Assembly: GCA_015065845.1 (NCBI GenBank)
Contig: SVPQ01000015.1
Location: 1-53,519 of the forward strand
Length of the DNA: 53,519 bases
Source of the DNA: Oscillospiraceae bacterium
Lineage (GTDB): Bacteria; Bacillota; Clostridia; Oscillospirales; Acutalibacteraceae
Direction: 5' to 3'
A model generated the notes under the pieces. The model was not told the origin of the DNA, did no database searches, and was given only the letters and a program-made list of their open reading frames with translations. Position numbers and translations under genes: made by a program. Shown here piece after piece: positions 7,971-18,416 of this stretch (position 1 is the stretch's first letter; each line of letters begins with the position of its first letter).

Positions 7971-10900
7971 TTATTTAATATAATCTGAAAGCGTTTTATA
8001 AAGAACTGTAGGTTCAATAGGTTTTGACAGATGCTCGTTCATACCTGCCGCTTTTGAAAGGCTTTTGTCTTCTGCAAAAGCATTTGCAGTCATTGCAATA
8101 ATCGGTACGGATTTTGCATCCTGACGATTCAATGCTCTTATTTTGGTGGCAGCCTCAAGTCCGTCCATAACAGGCATTCTTATATCCATAAGCACTACTG
8201 CATATTCACTTTCTTGTGACTGCAAGAATTTCTCAACACCAATTTTCCCGTTTTCAGCAGGTTCAACTGTCATTCCAACTTTTTCTAACAGCCTTGTAGC
8301 AACAAGTGTGTTGAGCGGATGGTCTTCACATAGTAATACTTTCTTGCCTTCAAGAATACTCTTGACATCATCTGCTTCCTGGTTGAGATTTTGCTTATCA
8401 TTTATCTGTTTACAGTTTCTTATAAACTCAATTGTAAATGTTGTACCAATACCAATAGTACTTTCAACAGAAATAGTACCGCCCATTTTTTCAACAATGC
8501 TCTTTGCAATAGCAAGACCGAGACCAGTACCCTGACGAGCGTTGACAAGACTATTCTGTTCCTGTGCAAATGGTTCAAAAATACGCTCCAGGAAACTCTC
8601 ACTCATACCACAACCGGTGTCAGATATTTTACAGGTAACTTTAACTGTATTATTACTTATCATTTCACTATTAATTTCCCACTCGACCTTACCACCGGAT
8701 TCAGTGAATTTAACTGCATTATTGAGAATATTTATATATACCTGTTGTGCACGAAGTTTATCCAAATAAACCCATTGAGGAGCTTCGCCATTTTTTATTA
8801 TATTAAACTCAACATTTTTTCGCTCCGCCAATGGTTTTATAACAACTTCTACTGAACGAATTATTTCAGTGAATTCTTCGTACTTGTTATAAATATCCAT
8901 TTTGCCTTGCTCAATACGGCTCATATCAAGAATATCGTTAATAAGCCCTAAAAGATAGTTACCAGAAGCATTTATATCTTTAAAATATGAAATAACACTT
9001 TCTTCGGTTGCAATATCTTCACCGAGTCGCGACATACCGAGAATTGCATTCATAGGTGTTCTGATTTCGTGACTCATCCTTGACAAGAAATCCGTTTTTG
9101 ACTTGTTTGCCATAACCGCTGTGTCGAGAGCCTTTGCAAGTTCTTCTGAACGCTTTATTTCTTGCTGGTAAACATCTGTAATATCTGTTACAAGCAAAAG
9201 AATCTTTGTTTTTGTTTCGTCAAACCATCTGTAAGTAAATAGTTTTCGTTCTTTTTTCTCATTTTTGCTTATATTGAATGGATACGCAAACTCATCTCTC
9301 TCTCTAAGTTCATCAATAACATTAGAAAGACAACAGTTATCAAAACCACTTTCTGCTAATTCATCTGAACCAAGTTTTGCAAAGACATTCATTAAAGAAC
9401 GGTCAAATACATCATTTGTTTTCATATAAGTAACAGAGTTCTCGTCACCTATTGAAAGGTCAATCTTTCTGTTCTTTACATTTATAACACTGATATGTTC
9501 ATAACCATCTTCAACAACCTTATTAATGATTTCTTTAGTTACATGAATATCGTTTATATCATAACAATACATAAAGCACATTACTTTTTTGGTTGTGGGG
9601 TGTCTGTAAAGACGAATCGAACTATTAACCCAACAAGAAGCATTATCAAAAGTTTCTATCTGATAATCAACAGAAATTACTTTTTCACCATTTTCAAAAG
9701 ACAAAAGTAATTTTTCTAATGACTGTTGTTTGAAAACTTCTTCATAACCTGTACTTAAAACTGTGTGACTCGCAATTTTCTCAAGCACATCGGTGTACTT
9801 ATCACCAACCTGAACATCCAGTTCAGTTTCCGGCTTACTACTGTAACTTTCAACACAGTTGTCAGTAAGATTTATTCTCATAGTTGAAAGAACATCTCGT
9901 TTTTGTGTTGCAGTTTCTAAGTTTTCAATTTCTTCGTCAAGTCTTCTTTGTTCAAGTTTTAATTCGTTTACATTCTGGGCAAGACCAAGAAGACTTACTG
10001 CTTTGTCTTCATCATCTTTAATTACATCGTAAGTAATTCTGAACCATTCACTTTTTTCTATATTTTCACCAACACGCACATCAAATGTAAGGTGCTCTTC
10101 TTTACCTGATGTAGCAAGACCCGTCATAAGTCTGAAATATTCCAAATCTTCAGAAATAATAAAGTCCGTAGCAAAACCTTCGTTTTTCAAATTACCACTT
10201 GGTGAATCTTCCCTTGTAAACAAAGCAGTAACATCACCAGATTCAAGTTCAATTTCCCAATAAAACAACTCTGCTCGTCTTGAAACTGCATTAAGTCTTT
10301 CCTGACTTTCTTGCAATTTAACAACGGATTCTCTCATTTCTTTCGCATTAAGAACAAGTTTTTCTTCAAGCGTCTTCTGTTCTGTAATATCAATGAATCC
10401 TGAGTAAATCAGGAAACTGCCATCATCCTGGGGAACACTCTGGAAACTTGCTGTAAACCACGAAATTCTACCATCATCATAAATAATTCTGAAATCGTAG
10501 AAATATGGTTCTTGCTGCTTTTTTGCAATTTCAAATGATTTGAGTATTACAGAAATATCTTCTTTATAAAACTCAAAAGGCAGAGTAAGATTTTTAAATT
10601 CACCATACACAATATCATTTTTATCTATTTTTATTTTTTCGCAGATACTGTCATTACAGTGTTCAACATAAATAACATCATCTTTATCTAATTTAAACAC
10701 TACAATACCTAAAGGGATTTTACTAACGATATCATCAAGTTTGTCCTTATCGCCCTGAAGTTCTTGTCGTGCGTTATATGAATCTGTAATATCTGTAAAG
10801 AAACTTGCAATAGATTCTCTGTCATTCCAGACAATTTTTTCTGCGGTTACATTATAACATTTACCACCAGATATAACTTCTTTTAATACATTGTTTTCAA

Positions 10901-12230
10901 AATCCACTTCAAAATCTTCATAATTTATATTATTGGCGTTCATAACATCAACATAACTATTACCAATAAGTTGTTTTTCTGTCATTCCAAAGAAATTCGA
11001 CGCAACTTTATTGGCATAGAGAATTTCACCATTAGTTACATCACGAACTATGGTAACTGTATCAATATTATCAAGAAGTGTCTGGTAAAGAATTTCACTT
11101 TTTGTCATTGCATGGAAAACGGCGTGAGCCAATGGTCTGCCGTCCTTTTCACCGATAACACGAACTAAGGCTGTCACCCAGACAAGACTTCCGTCTTTAT
11201 GAATAAGTCTGTATGTAAACTCTGTAGATTTTAAAGTTTTTATACATTCAACAATTTTTTTCTGAACAATAGGGAAATCGGCATAATAAATATTTTCTTT
11301 CCAGTCTTTGTCAAAATCCCTTTCGTACTCTTCCTGAGTTTTACCAACAAGTTCTGCCATACCAGGTGAACTGTAAAGTCGTTTTAATGTACCTTCTTCT
11401 GTTAAGACATATTTTGAAATACCACCTGGAATTGACGCAATCATATTATCCATTTCGGCATTGACATACGCCAGTTTATTTGTAAGACGAATATGTTTGT
11501 CAACGTCAGTGTACATACCATAAAGAGTGAGTTTGTTATGAGTTTTACCAACAACAACTGTATTAAGGCACAAGTATTTATATGTACCATTTTTGTGAGC
11601 AACTCTTAATGTGAGTGTATCCGTTCTTTTACTGGAAAAACATTCTGCAATACTGTCTTTTAAAATTTCGATATCCTCAGGATGAATACCTGCATTTTCA
11701 TCTTCTTTCTGGAGACACTCAAACTCTTCAGCAGTGTAACCCAAAGTAGTATGATACCAATCATTACAATGATAAAAATGAATCGTATCTGTAACTTCAA
11801 TTATAACAACGCCACCAGGTATTTTATTTACCAATTGTGCATTCTGGTTTTTCATCTGCTCAATATTTGAAATACCTATTACACTTACAGAAACAGTATC
11901 TTCTGAAACATAAGCATATTGCATAGATACACTAAGTCCTGCTTCATTCCAATATTCCTGCGAACTCCCTGCAGTACCATTATCTGCAACATCAGAGAGA
12001 TTTTTAAGTGTTGTTTTAGGGGGGTATTTTTTGTAAAGAGATGAATATCTTTTACCAGCTATATCAGATACTTTTATACCATCAATATCTGCCATAGCCT
12101 GATTTACATATTCATAAGAAAAATCGTAAACAACACCTTCAGCATTTCTTATTAAATTAATAACCGCAAAAGCAATAGCACTTTTATCATATATTTTTTT
12201 AAATGCAGATAAATCTAATCTTTTAAGCAT
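7971..12230 (-). CDS. Multi-PAS hybrid sensor histidine kinase, soluble
   Basis: 1,419 residues, with no signal peptide or membrane helix. At least six PAS-type sensor repeats occupy residues 1 to about 1030; repeated openings include KIPGGVVIIEV, SIPGGISKYVL and KIPLGIVVFKL. HisKA follows with H1054 in FLSRMSHEIRTPMNAI, then HATPase_c (NILNNAVKFTES, DTGCGM, GTGLGLAIAKS). A C-terminal receiver has D1349 in LMDIRMPVMDG, T in IAMTAN and K in LSKPIEP. The ATG at 12230 has GGGGATG upstream; in-frame codons further upstream lie inside the spo0A terminator and are not used. It lies directly downstream of spo0A and upstream of the REC-EAL/HPt unit. Inference: it autophosphorylates, passes phosphate to its own receiver, then via HPt to Spo0A. 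Confidence 0.94.
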   Translation of the reverse strand: MLKRLDLSAFKKIYDKSAIAFAVINLIRNAEGVVYDFSYEYVNQAMADIDGIKVSDIAGKRYSSLYKKYPPKTTLKNLSDVADNGTAGSSQEYWNEAGLSVSMQYAYVSEDTVSVSVIGISNIEQMKNQNAQLVNKIPGGVVIIEVTDTIHFYHCNDWYHTTLGYTAEEFECLQKEDENAGIHPEDIEILKDSIAECFSSKRTDTLTLRVAHKNGTYKYLCLNTVVVGKTHNKLTLYGMYTDVDKHIRLTNKLAYVNAEMDNMIASIPGGISKYVLTEEGTLKRLYSSPGMAELVGKTQEEYERDFDKDWKENIYYADFPIVQKKIVECIKTLKSTEFTYRLIHKDGSLVWVTALVRVIGEKDGRPLAHAVFHAMTKSEILYQTLLDNIDTVTIVRDVTNGEILYANKVASNFFGMTEKQLIGNSYVDVMNANNINYEDFEVDFENNVLKEVISGGKCYNVTAEKIVWNDRESIASFFTDITDSYNARQELQGDKDKLDDIVSKIPLGIVVFKLDKDDVIYVEHCNDSICEKIKIDKNDIVYGEFKNLTLPFEFYKEDISVILKSFEIAKKQQEPYFYDFRIIYDDGRISWFTASFQSVPQDDGSFLIYSGFIDITEQKTLEEKLVLNAKEMRESVVKLQESQERLNAVSRRAELFYWEIELESGDVTALFTREDSPSGNLKNEGFATDFIISEDLEYFRLMTGLATSGKEEHLTFDVRVGENIEKSEWFRITYDVIKDDEDKAVSLLGLAQNVNELKLEQRRLDEEIENLETATQKRDVLSTMRINLTDNCVESYSSKPETELDVQVGDKYTDVLEKIASHTVLSTGYEEVFKQQSLEKLLLSFENGEKVISVDYQIETFDNASCWVNSSIRLYRHPTTKKVMCFMYCYDINDIHVTKEIINKVVEDGYEHISVINVKNRKIDLSIGDENSVTYMKTNDVFDRSLMNVFAKLGSDELAESGFDNCCLSNVIDELRERDEFAYPFNISKNEKKERKLFTYRWFDETKTKILLLVTDITDVYQQEIKRSEELAKALDTAVMANKSKTDFLSRMSHEIRTPMNAILGMSRLGEDIATEESVISYFKDINASGNYLLGLINDILDMSRIEQGKMDIYNKYEEFTEIIRSVEVVIKPLAERKNVEFNIIKNGEAPQWVYLDKLRAQQVYINILNNAVKFTESGGKVEWEINSEMISNNTVKVTCKISDTGCGMSESFLERIFEPFAQEQNSLVNARQGTGLGLAIAKSIVEKMGGTISVESTIGIGTTFTIEFIRNCKQINDKQNLNQEADDVKSILEGKKVLLCEDHPLNTLVATRLLEKVGMTVEPAENGKIGVEKFLQSQESEYAVVLMDIRMPVMDGLEAATKIRALNRQDAKSVPIIAMTANAFAEDKSLSKAAGMNEHLSKPIEPTVLYKTLSDYIK

Positions 12231-12279
12231 TTTTTCATCCCCTGTAAAAAGATTTTTATAAAAAAGCCTACATACCTTA

Positions 12280-12308
12280 AGAGTATCATAAACTGCATAT
12301 TTTTTCAA
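12280..12308 (-). promoter_or_regulatory. Promoter of the hybrid kinase gene
   Basis: Minus-strand TTGAAA (12308-12303), 17-base spacer, TACTCT (12285-12280); moderate match located between the spo0A terminator and the kinase start. Confidence 0.5.
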
Positions 12309-12326
12309 TAAAATAAAAAAATTAAA

Positions 12327-12365
12327 GTGCACAACAAACAAAACGCATAATTGTCTGTTGTGCAC
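12327..12365 (-). terminator. spo0A terminator
   Basis: GTGCACAACA / TGTTGTGCAC, 10-base stem starting 18 bases past the spo0A stop, T-rich downstream on the minus strand. Confidence 0.75.
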
Positions 12366-12383
12366 ATATAATTTTATTTTTTA

Positions 12384-13148
12384 TTAACCTACATCATATT
12401 CTATTCTTATTTCATCAGAAATTCTTGCAATAAACTCTGCGTTGGTAGGTCTGCTTTTTCTCATTTGCTTATTATAGCCGAAATATTTTGAAAATCCGTC
12501 ATCGTTACCGCGTTGCCACGCTAATTCTATTGCTGTGCGTATATTTCTTTCTACACTTTCGCTTGTAACAGAATAGTTTATTGCCACACCCGGATACAGT
12601 TCTTTAGTTACTGTATTGGTAAGTGCAGGTGTGTCAACACACAGTTTTATAGCATATCTTAAATAATTATAGCCTTTAAGATGGGCAGGTACACAAAGTT
12701 GTTGAATAATTTTAGTAATAATTGCATCACTTTCATCGTGATATCTGTCCGAATTAGACTTTAAATTATTCATTTCACGGTTTCTTTTCACTTCATTTAT
12801 TTTAGAAATCAATTCTTCTGTTTTCACAGGTTTTCTTAAATAAAATTCAGCACCCTTGTTGTAAAACTCATTTTTAAGAGAAATGCTATCTGCACTTGAA
12901 AGGACAATTACTGCAGGTGTATATAATGGATTCATCGTTCTTATTCGCTCTAAAACACCGAGCGCATCTATTCCCTTCATAGCAAAATCCATAACAACCA
13001 CATCAACAGGATTTTTGCGAAGTTCATCTAAAACTACACTGCCATCTTTTTCGCAGGTTCTGTAATCAAAACCTATATTTTTGCACCCACAGAATCTTTC
13101 TGAAATCTCTTCGAATTTATCTGCAAACAGCACAGTCAGTCTACCCAT
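12384..13148 (-). CDS. spo0A: Sporulation master response regulator Spo0A
   Basis: Phosphorylated Spo0A binds 0A boxes (TGTCGAA) to start sporulation. 254 residues from the ATG at 13148 (AGAAGG seven bases upstream; an in-frame TTG at 13154 is less likely). Receiver domain: D10 in FADK, phospho-acceptor D54 in VVMDFAMKG, S in VLSSAD, K106 in LRKPVK. The first acidic residue of the usual DD pair is Ala here (FAD), a departure from most Spo0A proteins. The C-terminal DNA-binding domain (about 135-254) is unmistakable: IITKIIQQLCVPAHLKGYNY, ELYPGVA, SVERNIRTAIELAW, RPTNAEFIARISDEIR. It is followed on the same strand by kinase, REC-EAL and HPt genes. The usual neighbour spoIVB is absent from the window. 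Confidence 0.95.
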   Translation of the reverse strand: MGRLTVLFADKFEEISERFCGCKNIGFDYRTCEKDGSVVLDELRKNPVDVVVMDFAMKGIDALGVLERIRTMNPLYTPAVIVLSSADSISLKNEFYNKGAEFYLRKPVKTEELISKINEVKRNREMNNLKSNSDRYHDESDAIITKIIQQLCVPAHLKGYNYLRYAIKLCVDTPALTNTVTKELYPGVAINYSVTSESVERNIRTAIELAWQRGNDDGFSKYFGYNKQMRKSRPTNAEFIARISDEIRIEYDVG

Positions 13149-13185
13149 CCACAAGCCTTCTTTTTCAATTTTTTATCACCATATA

Positions 13186-13224
13186 ATTATACTATTTGAC
13201 AATTACAAGTCAACACTTTCGACA
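13186..13224 (-). promoter_or_regulatory. spo0A promoter with an adjoining Spo0A box
   Basis: Minus-strand TTGACT (13213-13208), 16-base spacer, perfect TATAAT (13191-13186). TGTCGAAA (13224-13217) sits three bases upstream of the -35 and matches the 0A-box core TGTCGAA exactly. Autoregulation by Spo0A~P is implied. Confidence 0.75.
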
Positions 13225-13252
13225 CAAACGGTTTTATTTTCTATTAAAAAGT

Positions 13253-13312
13253 AAAAAGAGTGTATTATCCCTGTCGAAAAGTGTCGGAAATGGATAATTA
13301 TACACTCTTTTT
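13253..13312. terminator. GDPD terminator whose loop carries two Spo0A-like boxes
   Basis: Arms AAAAAGAGTGTATTATCC (13253-13270) and GGATAATTATACACTCTTTTT (13292-13312) pair with one small bulge and give T-tracts on both strands. The loop holds TGTCGAA (13272-13278) and TGTCGGA (13282-13288), direct copies of the 0A box ten bases apart, on the strand opposite to the promoter-proximal box. Confidence 0.7.
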
Positions 13313-13317
13313 CACTA

Positions 13318-14154
13318 TCATCTGTAATATTTACCAGTCTTTTTGAGATATTCAATAAGCATCAAAGGCCAATCCGTCTGAATAAAATCAAATCCCTTGT
13401 CAGCGAGCCAACCCCAACCCTTATCCATAGATTCAGTAAGAGCCATGTCATCTGAATGGCCAGCCGATAATTGCTCACGATAATTATAAATAATAGCATT
13501 CGCCCAGACAAGTTTATCGTCTTTGTGCATCATTTCAATAAACTTGTCACTTGCAACCTTACTTTCATCAGATGTGAAAAGGACTTCTGCACCAATATAA
13601 TTAAGATTTTTTGATTTTAATTCCTCGTGGTATTTATGCTCTTCACTCACTATAGGCATAAACTGCAAATGCGGTGCAACCTCTTCTAACACTCTGAAAA
13701 CCTCGTCTGACGGAGCAGATTTTACAATAACCTGACTATCCATATTATGCTTATGAATTGCCTGATAAATTTCGTTAGGATGCTCCCAGAACTTATCGAC
13801 ATTTATAAAACAACGGTCTTTGAAATTTTCTAAAAAATCATCAAATTTTAACACACCAAATTGTGTCGGACATCTTTCCCCTGCATTCACATAACGGTAA
13901 CGGCTTATATCGTCCCAGGTTGCATACTCAAAACTTTCTGCAATCCCAAGGTGCTCAAATTCTCTACCGGGATGAAATACTACAAGCTCACCGTCAGCAC
14001 TCATATCAACATCCATTTCAATAACATCGGCACCCTGTTTTAATGCAATTTCGTAAGCGGGTAAGGTGTTACAAGGAATATTTCCGGCACTTACACCTCT
14101 GTGTGCTACTACTAAAATATTCTTCTTGGCTGCTTCTCTGTAATCAAAGTTCAT
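13318..14154 (-). CDS. Glycerophosphodiester phosphodiesterase family protein
   Basis: Hydrolyses glycerophosphodiesters to glycerol 3-phosphate and an alcohol. 278 residues with the family signature near the N-terminus: VVAHRGVSAGNIPCNTLPAY, where H and R plus the following ENT-like segment (here CNT) bind substrate, then GADVIEMDVDMSADGELVVFHPG supplying metal-binding E and D. No signal peptide, so cytoplasmic. Its start is four bases from the GH51 stop, so the two genes form one operon. This pairing suggests that the diester may come from plant or lipid breakdown, but no specific substrate can be named. Confidence 0.88.
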   Translation of the reverse strand: MNFDYREAAKKNILVVAHRGVSAGNIPCNTLPAYEIALKQGADVIEMDVDMSADGELVVFHPGREFEHLGIAESFEYATWDDISRYRYVNAGERCPTQFGVLKFDDFLENFKDRCFINVDKFWEHPNEIYQAIHKHNMDSQVIVKSAPSDEVFRVLEEVAPHLQFMPIVSEEHKYHEELKSKNLNYIGAEVLFTSDESKVASDKFIEMMHKDDKLVWANAIIYNYREQLSAGHSDDMALTESMDKGWGWLADKGFDFIQTDWPLMLIEYLKKTGKYYR

Positions 14155-14157
14155 AAA

Positions 14158-15719
<1,562 letters not shown>

Positions 15720-15744
15720 GACAATTTAAAACGTATCCAAAACA

Positions 15745-15773
15745 TTGACAAACTGTTGGATATTTGTTACTAT
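15745..15773 (+). promoter_or_regulatory. Promoter of the small membrane-anchored protein gene
   Basis: TTGACA, 17-base spacer, TACTAT; divergent from the GH51 promoter. Confidence 0.6.
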
Positions 15774-15824
15774 TGAATCAAGATTATTTTATTCTAAAAT
15801 AATAAATTTCAGTTTTGAGAATGA

Positions 15825-16484
15825 GTGGTTATATTGAAAAAACATAGCAAAACAATTATATTTTCTTCTATACTAATTGTCATAATTACTACTTTTATTA
15901 TTACTATTTCTAAAAACACTGCAAAATCTACTGATATAATAGATAGCACACCAAACAACACACTATCTATTATATCATCTGACAATACAACACTTGTGGA
16001 AGAATTCAACTTCACAATACAAGAAACATATTCCTCAAGAGAAGAAATTTTAAAAGAAAAAGATGCTTTGGAAGATGCTTATTATGACTATTTAGTTGGA
16101 AGAAGAACCGTTGATACTGTTGCTGAGCACGAAAAATATATTCAATTGTCAAATGAATTACATTCGATGTTGTATGTCTATCCACCATCAGAAAATGACA
16201 TTCTTTTTGAAAAAGAAAGAATGCTAAATGAAAATATTTTCTTTCATGAAGATGATTACTACAATTATAAAAAAGGTATAGATGATAAAGACTTAACAGA
16301 CGAAGAAAGACAAACAAGAGAAAAATTACACGAAAATTATCTTAAAGCATTAGAAGTAAAAAACAACTACAACTCCGGCGAATTAACAATTGACGAAGCT
16401 TTAGATATTTTGAAAATTGAACCCTCTAGATTACTATTATCATATTACGAGCAAATCAAATCCGCAAAAACTGATAATAAATAA
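15825..16484 (+). CDS. Membrane-anchored helical protein, unknown function
   Basis: Not recognised. 219 residues: one N-terminal transmembrane segment (about 8-28, TIIFSSILIVIITTFIITI), a Ser/Thr/Asn-rich linker (about 29-60), then a highly charged region (65-219) rich in Glu, Lys and Tyr that looks alpha-helical or coiled-coil and should lie outside the membrane. The start could be GTG 15825 or TTG 15834; GAGTGG just upstream of the TTG and the Lys-Lys-His that follows favour the TTG. It stands alone between divergent GH51 and convergent gdhA, with its own promoter. Its base use is more AT-rich than its neighbours, which may reflect the Lys/Asn/Ile-rich content. Confidence 0.75.
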   Translation: MVILKKHSKTIIFSSILIVIITTFIITISKNTAKSTDIIDSTPNNTLSIISSDNTTLVEEFNFTIQETYSSREEILKEKDALEDAYYDYLVGRRTVDTVAEHEKYIQLSNELHSMLYVYPPSENDILFEKERMLNENIFFHEDDYYNYKKGIDDKDLTDEERQTREKLHENYLKALEVKNNYNSGELTIDEALDILKIEPSRLLLSYYEQIKSAKTDNK

Positions 16485-16532
16485 ACTTCGTTTATATCAG
16501 TTACAAGTGTACGAGTGACAAATTACAAGTGA

Positions 16533-16586
16533 AAAACTATCCTATCATTTAAAGTTTTCGTAAACTAAAAATGATAGGATAGTTTT
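16533..16586. repeat. Hairpin element, copy A (bidirectional terminator)
   Basis: Perfect 18-base arms AAAACTATCCTATCATTT / AAATGATAGGATAGTTTT plus further inner pairing. It lies between convergent genes. Left flank: irregular ACAAGTG repeats (16502-16532). Confidence 0.85.
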
Positions 16587-16603
16587 ATTTCTATTCAATT
16601 ATA

Positions 16604-16658
16604 ATTGCCGACCGCAGGTCGCGAAACTCTGCATTATGCATTCTGAATTTTGCATTTA
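16604..16658. repeat. GC-core plus heptamer tail of copy A
   Basis: GCCGACCGCAGGTCGCGAAA followed by TCTGCAT-type tandem units that run to the gdhA stop codon. Confidence 0.65.
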
Positions 16659-17999
16659 GATAATTCCCTGTGCCATCATAGCATCTGCAACTTTTATGAA
16701 ACCTGCAATGTTAGCACCTGCAACGAGGTCATAACCAAGACCGTATTTTTCTGCAGCAGCTGCTGAATGGTCGTGAATATCTTTCATAATCTGTTGAAGT
16801 CTTGCGTCAACTTCTTCAGCAGTCCAGTTGTATCTCATTGAGTTCTGACCCATTTCAAGAGCAGAAACTGCAACACCACCAGCGTTAACTGCTTTTGATG
16901 GAGCAACAACTTTTACATTTTCTTTAAGATATTCTAAAGCATCGTTTGTTGTTGGCATATTAGCTACTTCAATGTAGTACTGAACACCATTTGCAACTAA
17001 TTTCTTTGCTTCGTCCATATTGATTTCGTTCTGTGTAGCGCAAGGCATAGCAACATCAACTTTTACACCCCAAGGTTTCTGACCTGGGAAGAATTCGCAA
17101 CCGAATTTGTCTGCGTAATCCTGAACCTTGTCACGACCTGAAGCACGCATTTCGAGCATATATTCGATTTTTTCATCTGTTGTAATACCATCCGGGTCAT
17201 AAACATATCCGTCAGGACCAGAAATTGTAACAACTTTACCGCCGAGTTCAGCAATTTTCTTTGCTGCACCCCAAGCAACGTTACCGAAACCTGAAAGAGC
17301 GAATGTTTTTCCTTTAATATCTTCGCCGAAGTGTTTGAAAACTTCAACTGCATAATAAGTAGCACCGTAGCCTGTTGCTTCCGGTCTTACGAGAGAACCA
17401 CCGTAAGAAAGACCTTTACCTGTAAGAACGCCGTTTTTGAAAGCACCCTTAATTCTTCTGTATTGACCATAAAGGTAACCGATTTCACGAGCACCAACGC
17501 CAATGTCACCAGCAGGAACGTCAACATCAGGGCCGATGTGTCTGTAAAGTTCTGTCATAAAGCTCTGGCAGAAACGAAGAATATCCATATCACTCTTGCC
17601 TCTTGGGTCGAAGTCAGAACCACCTTTACCGCCACCGATTGGAAGACCTGTTAAACTGTTTTTGAATGTCTGCTCGAAAGCAAGGAATTTCATAATACCA
17701 GAATATACAGATGGATGGAAACGAAGACCACCTTTGTAAGGACCTATAGCACCGTTGAACTGAACACGGTAACCTGTATTTACATGAACCTTACCTTTGT
17801 CATCTGTCCAGGTAACTCTGAAAGTAATTTGTCTTTCAGGTTCAACAATTCTTTCAAGTAATGAATACTTTTCATACTCAGGATTTTGCTCAATAACTGG
17901 TTCTAATGATGTTAAAACTTCAGTAACTGTCTGAACGAACTCAGGTTCGTTGGCGTGTTTCTTTGCTACATCATCAATTACTCTTTGAACATAACTCAT
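16656..17999 (-). CDS. gdhA: Glutamate dehydrogenase (NADP-type)
   Basis: Interconverts 2-oxoglutarate plus ammonia and glutamate; the main ammonia-assimilating enzyme of many gut Clostridia. 447 residues, standard for the hexameric small GDH. N-terminal catalytic domain: YRVQFNGAIGPYKGGLRFHP, LPIGGGKGGSDFDPRGKSD with the catalytic Lys, and VPAGDIGVGAREIGYLYGQY. C-terminal Rossmann domain: ALSGFGNVAWGAAKKI and the closing AGGVAVSALEMGQN. ATG at 17999 with AAGGAG upstream. Monocistronic, ending on hairpin copy A. Confidence 0.97.
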   Translation of the reverse strand: MSYVQRVIDDVAKKHANEPEFVQTVTEVLTSLEPVIEQNPEYEKYSLLERIVEPERQITFRVTWTDDKGKVHVNTGYRVQFNGAIGPYKGGLRFHPSVYSGIMKFLAFEQTFKNSLTGLPIGGGKGGSDFDPRGKSDMDILRFCQSFMTELYRHIGPDVDVPAGDIGVGAREIGYLYGQYRRIKGAFKNGVLTGKGLSYGGSLVRPEATGYGATYYAVEVFKHFGEDIKGKTFALSGFGNVAWGAAKKIAELGGKVVTISGPDGYVYDPDGITTDEKIEYMLEMRASGRDKVQDYADKFGCEFFPGQKPWGVKVDVAMPCATQNEINMDEAKKLVANGVQYYIEVANMPTTNDALEYLKENVKVVAPSKAVNAGGVAVSALEMGQNSMRYNWTAEEVDARLQQIMKDIHDHSAAAAEKYGLGYDLVAGANIAGFIKVADAMMAQGII

Positions 18000-18251
18000 A
18001 ACTATTACTCCTTAAAATATAGAATAAAATTTTTTACTCGCCTATTTTATACCCGATTTAGTCAAATTGCAACAAATTTCTTCTCTTGTTTTGTAATATT
18101 GTAACATTGAATAAAAATAAGCGTGAATAAAACGAACTTTTTTTGCAAAATACAGGCAAATTATTACAATTTTCGACTAAAAAAAGTGAATTATTATTCA
18201 CTTTTTGCAAGTAAATGATTATTTTTCTGCATATTTCATTATATGACGAGT

Positions 18252-18360
18252 GCAGGTATTAGGTGTTAGATGTTTAGTTTTTTTGACTTTTACTATTTTT
18301 TATCCCCTCGTATTTTAATTTTATCTAACACCTAACACCTAATACCTAATACCTGGTTGC
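18252..18360. repeat. Inverted heptamer arrays (AGGTATT/AGGTGTT versus AACACCT/AATACCT)
   Basis: GCAGGTATTAGGTGTTAGAT on the left is matched in reverse complement by the right array, which expands the unit to four or five copies. A 51-base T/A-rich loop separates them. It has the same layout as the outer arms of the hairpin elements but a different unit sequence. Confidence 0.7.
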
Positions 18361-18386
18361 AACTTGTAACCAACTTATGATATAAT
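18357..18386 (+). promoter_or_regulatory. GH28 gene promoter
   Basis: TTGCAA (last bases shared with the heptamer array), 18-base spacer, perfect TATAAT. Confidence 0.6.
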
Positions 18387-18416
18387 TTTCTCAAATTCAA
18401 TCGAAAGGTGACTATT

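Larger units (their letters stand above)
18000..18416. other. Gene-free stretch between gdhA and the GH28 gene
   Basis: Holds the gdhA 5' region, a terminator-like hairpin AAAAAGTGAAT / ATTCACTTTTT (18181-18206), and an inverted pair of heptamer arrays (18252-18271 and 18323-18360). It also holds the GH28 promoter TTGCAA-N18-TATAAT (18357-18386). No reading frame is supported. Confidence 0.7.

Noticed and set aside
7971..8855. Several long plus-strand reading frames opposite the hybrid kinase gene
   Set aside because: They are antisense shadows of a strongly coding kinase/receiver region; they lack ribosome sites and recognisable domains.
16533..16658. Hairpin elements as insertion sequences or transposase-bearing mobile elements
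   Set aside because: No copy carries a reading frame and no consistent target-site duplication was seen; they are at most non-autonomous.
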